Assembly (NCBI GenBank): GCA_964368605.1
Contig: CAYJBP010000098.1
Span: 1 to 9,507, forward strand
DNA: 9,507 bases
Source: CAYJBP01 sp964368605
Lineage (GTDB): Bacteria; Bacillota; Dehalobacteriia; UBA4068
Reading direction: 5' to 3'
Below the pieces are notes generated by a model. It saw only the letters and a list, made by a program, of their open reading frames with translations. It did not search any database and had not been told where the DNA came from. The position numbers and the translations under genes were made by a program. Positions 7,049 through 9,507 of this stretch are shown piece after piece (position 1 is the stretch's first letter; each line of letters opens with the position of its first letter).

Positions 7049-9507
7049 TTAATCAGTATAGACGATAGCTTCGGTTTCGAAGATATTATTGTAAATATCG
7101 GTTAATACAAAGTAAACCAAGGCATCCATATCGCCTACATAATCATAGCTAACTTCGATATCCGTTCCTTGATGGACAAAGGTGTCACCAAATAAATAAA
7201 AATCTTCGTATTCTCCTTCATAGGTGTAGTAATCAATAATCCAATCTAAAGTGTCACCTTCTTTTAGGGGGAATAGGCCTTTGCCTGTTGGCTCGCCGGT
7301 CTCGGTATAAATACGATAACCTGCCACATAGCCTGTTGGCTGCTCGCTATCCCAGTTAACTATAACCTCTACATATTGATCATCATTTAAATAAGCAGGA
7401 ACATAACCGTAAGTATACCAACTATCATCATCATTATAAATCATTTCCTCGGCATAAAAGGGCACTGTATGGCCATCTAGGGTTACCCAGGTATAGTCAA
7501 ATTCAATCAGCAAATCGCCATCTTCATTAAAAGTAGGCACATTATCGCTGCCTAAATCGATATAACCTTCGCCATCATCCAGCAATACCTGCAACTCGAT
7601 ATTTACTATTTCTTCCCATTGCTCATCGCTTAGGCTTAACACAAAATCATCGCCCTTTTCCTCAATTATCAAGCTATCTTCGATTATATTTTGATAATTA
7701 TCCTGATAATATTGGGCCGTATCGCTATCATACCAATCATATTCCGAATAATCGGCAGCAGGCGCTAAACTTGCGCCGCCTTCTAGGCTGCGGCTCATCT
7801 GGCCACCGCTCATGGCACTGATAAAAGTGCTGAAAAAGGTTTGATAATCATCCGGCAGGCCAACTGTATCCAAAAGACTCTGCATTTGGCTATAACTTTG
7901 TGGGTACTGATAGGGGAAATAAATAGCCAAACCACTGCTATTTTCCATATCTCTACTATTATAATAGTATTTTACCGCACTATTTACGGCCGCTATTGCC
8001 GCATGGCCGCCATCTACATTGGCTCGCTCGATATAATCGATCAAATCGATTTGCTCAAAATCGCCGCCACCAAAATCCTTAGCATTACCGCGCGCCAAAG
8101 ATAAACGCCGATATTGATTACCTTGAATTTCTAAGGTGGCATTAGCAAAATAATCATCCAAAATCTCGTATAAATAAGCCATTTGGCGCAGCTCTACTAT
8201 CGATAAAGTAGCCTCGGGATAATTATAGGCATCCTCGCAAGCCATTACATAATCATCGATAATATTTACGCCCCAATCCACCGTAGACATCGACGGATTT
8301 TGGCTTAAGGCCTCGAGCCAATCGGTATAATACCAGCCCAAGCCCGGTTCCAGCTCTTGCGAGGCTACCAGATAATCGCCATAAGGCTCTAGCGCAAAGG
8401 CGGTTTCGGCTGTGGCCATTAGGCAAGCATCAAAGCCGATAATATCAAATTTAACCGTCATTTGGCTAAAAGCATCGGCCAAAGTAGCTAAAGTAAAGCC
8501 GGAATCGGGGAAATGTTCGTCATAACCAAAGCCCGCCATCGTGCCACCGCCATGATTCCATAAAATTATACTATAGCGGTCGGCCGGATAATCGGCAGCC
8601 ATTGTATTGGCAAAATTGGTTAAAGTGCTCGGCTCGCACATATTAAGCAGGCCTTGATCAGCAAGTTCGATTAAATCGCCGTTTTTGATTTGCCAATACT
8701 GGGTGGTATCGCCATCAATTTGCGGATGCTCCCAGCTATAAGAGCCGCCGGTTATCATTACCAAATTAATATTTTCGCCAAAATCGGCCTCTAGCATTTC
8801 ATAGATATCGGTAGTGGCATAGCCGCCATTACTTTCCAAATCCGAGCCTAACATATAAATCATGATGGTATGGGTATCGCTGCCATCGCCTTTGGGGCTG
8901 GTAAAAAAGCTGCGCAGGCCACTAAGTTGCAAATCCTGGCCATAGGTGCCCAGGCCGTCTCCACTAATATTGCCCTGCACAAACCCTTGATTACTACCAT
9001 TATTAACATTATTTTGATTATTGTTTTGATTATTATTTTGACTATTGTTTTGATTATTAGGGGTGGTGATAGGATTAGCATTATTTTCGACAACATCTTC
9101 ATCCGGCCATAAGAATATTGCAGCAATGATGCTAACAACGGTTAGGCCTATCACAGCAAGGGCAGCAATTAGGCAACCTTTAAAGAGGCTGGTTTTGCCT
9201 CCTTTGGGCTGCGGCGCTTTAGAACCGGGCTGCTGAGGCGGCTGGCCGGGCATCGAGCCATGATTATAGGCTTGATTATAGCCCGAGGCATTGGGAGGCT
9301 GCGGCGGCTGAGGATAAGCTGTTGCAGTTGGGGGCTGCTGCGGTTGGGTATAGCCTGCTGCGGCCGGGGGCTGCTGCGGTTGGGTATAGCCTGCTGCGGC
9401 CGGGGGCTGCTGCGGTTGGGTATAGCCTGCTGCGAACGGGGGCTGCTGCGGTTGGGTATAGCCTGCTGCGGCCGGGGGCTGCTGCGGCTGGGTATAGCCT
9501 GCTGCGG
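7049..9507 (-). CDS. Membrane-anchored clostripain-family (C11) cysteine protease, 5' end outside window
   Basis: The reading frame is open to the window edge, with 818 complete codons visible. The first in-frame ATG (9253) has no Shine-Dalgarno sequence and is preceded in frame by a coherent Pro/Gln-rich repeat, so it is internal and the true start lies beyond 9507. Visible order: 12-residue repeats of the type AAGYTQPQQPPA; a lysine-rich stretch; one transmembrane helix (residues 22-49 counting from the Met at 9253); an Asn/Gln-rich spacer (about 57-90); the C11 domain (about 127-475); an acidic, aromatic, probably beta-rich C-terminal region (about 500-734). Catalytic His234 is in LWNHGGG and Cys277 in FDACLMA, both intact. 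Asp275, two residues before the Cys, is the family position linked to an Arg/Lys-preferring S1 pocket. Lys before the helix and Asp/Glu after it predict N-inside, C-outside topology, so the protease would act outside the membrane. Substrates are unknown. A strong terminator follows, separating it from the adhesin gene. Confidence 0.93.
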   Translation of the reverse strand, partial: AAGYTQPQQPPAAAGYTQPQQPPFAAGYTQPQQPPAAAGYTQPQQPPAAAGYTQPQQPPTATAYPQPPQPPNASGYNQAYNHGSMPGQPPQQPGSKAPQPKGGKTSLFKGCLIAALAVIGLTVVSIIAAIFLWPDEDVVENNANPITTPNNQNNSQNNNQNNNQNNVNNGSNQGFVQGNISGDGLGTYGQDLQLSGLRSFFTSPKGDGSDTHTIMIYMLGSDLESNGGYATTDIYEMLEADFGENINLVMITGGSYSWEHPQIDGDTTQYWQIKNGDLIELADQGLLNMCEPSTLTNFANTMAADYPADRYSIILWNHGGGTMAGFGYDEHFPDSGFTLATLADAFSQMTVKFDIIGFDACLMATAETAFALEPYGDYLVASQELEPGLGWYYTDWLEALSQNPSMSTVDWGVNIIDDYVMACEDAYNYPEATLSIVELRQMAYLYEILDDYFANATLEIQGNQYRRLSLARGNAKDFGGGDFEQIDLIDYIERANVDGGHAAIAAVNSAVKYYYNSRDMENSSGLAIYFPYQYPQSYSQMQSLLDTVGLPDDYQTFFSTFISAMSGGQMSRSLEGGASLAPAADYSEYDWYDSDTAQYYQDNYQNIIEDSLIIEEKGDDFVLSLSDEQWEEIVNIELQVLLDDGEGYIDLGSDNVPTFNEDGDLLIEFDYTWVTLDGHTVPFYAEEMIYNDDDSWYTYGYVPAYLNDDQYVEVIVNWDSEQPTGYVAGYRIYTETGEPTGKGLFPLKEGDTLDWIIDYYTYEGEYEDFYLFGDTFVHQGTDIEVSYDYVGDMDALVYFVLTDIYNNIFETEAIVYTD
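8997..9060 (-). repeat. Low-complexity Asn/Gln-encoding repeat
   Basis: An irregular AT-rich repeat of attatt/ttgatt-type units encodes an Asn/Gln-rich spacer (units such as NNQN) between the membrane helix and the catalytic domain of the protease. It is probably a flexible linker that lifts the enzyme from the membrane. Units are multiples of three bases, so length changes would mostly keep the frame. Confidence 0.75.
9299..9507 (-). repeat. 36-bp in-frame tandem repeat encoding a Pro/Gln-rich tail
   Basis: Units start at 9335, 9371, 9407, 9443 and 9479 (plus-strand coordinates). Units one, two and four are identical; unit three has ggc changed to gaa (Ala to Phe); unit five has one silent change and is cut by the window edge. 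A degenerate unit lies at 9299-9334. Each unit encodes a version of AAGYTQPQQPPA and is about 72 percent G+C, far above the AT-rich surroundings. The near identity points to recent expansion or gene conversion, and the full copy number cannot be seen. Confidence 0.95.

Noticed and set aside
8860..9138. Overlapping open frames on both strands opposite or within the protease membrane and spacer region
   Set aside because: The Ile-rich content results from reading the AT-rich Asn/Gln repeat in the wrong frame. The frame with the transmembrane helix and C11 motifs is clearly the real one.
9335..9507. Tandem 36-bp repeats as a CRISPR array
   Set aside because: The copies are directly adjacent with no unique spacers, are in frame and encode a regular peptide repeat.

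Overview
The window carries two large genes on the minus strand, separated by about 420 bases of AT-rich DNA. Both look like cell-surface proteins of a Gram-positive bacterium of the Firmicutes (Bacillota), most likely an uncultured Clostridia-type gut or mucosal organism. The reasons are an LPQTG sortase signal with the typical EVPLGNLPQTG context, a strong AGGAGG ribosome binding site, very AT-rich intergenic DNA, rho-independent terminators, and a clostripain-family (C11) protease. No marker fixes the species.

Layout, read along the minus strand (from high to low coordinates). (1) 9507 to 7049: the 3' part of a gene for a membrane-anchored clostripain-family cysteine protease. Its true start lies beyond the window. 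The visible part opens with a GC-rich 36-bp tandem repeat encoding a Pro/Gln-rich cytoplasmic tail. A lysine-rich stretch, one transmembrane helix, an Asn/Gln-rich spacer, the C11 catalytic domain (WNHGGG and DACLMA motifs) and an acidic C-terminal region follow. (2) 7048 to 6630: a clear terminator for the protease gene, several candidate promoter elements for the next gene, short direct repeats and a possible leader hairpin. (3) 6629 to 48: a complete 2193-residue surface adhesin with a signal peptide, a von Willebrand factor A (VWA) domain with an intact MIDAS start motif, one SpaA-like domain, nine CnaB-type domains, a proline-rich wall-spanning segment and an LPQTG sorting signal. (4) 32 to 1: the adhesin's terminator, cut at the window edge.

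The two genes are probably separate transcription units, since a strong terminator lies between them and the adhesin has its own promoter candidates. They could still work in the same place: the adhesin as a long wall-anchored stalk with a metal-dependent binding head, and the protease as a membrane-tethered enzyme facing outward that could process surface or host proteins. No sortase, pilin backbone, transposase, RNA gene, CRISPR array or defence gene is visible. I did not find a convincing new multi-gene system. The most notable points are the complete set of predicted isopeptide triads in the adhesin, the inside-out architecture and in-frame repeat of the protease, and the layered regulatory signals between the genes.
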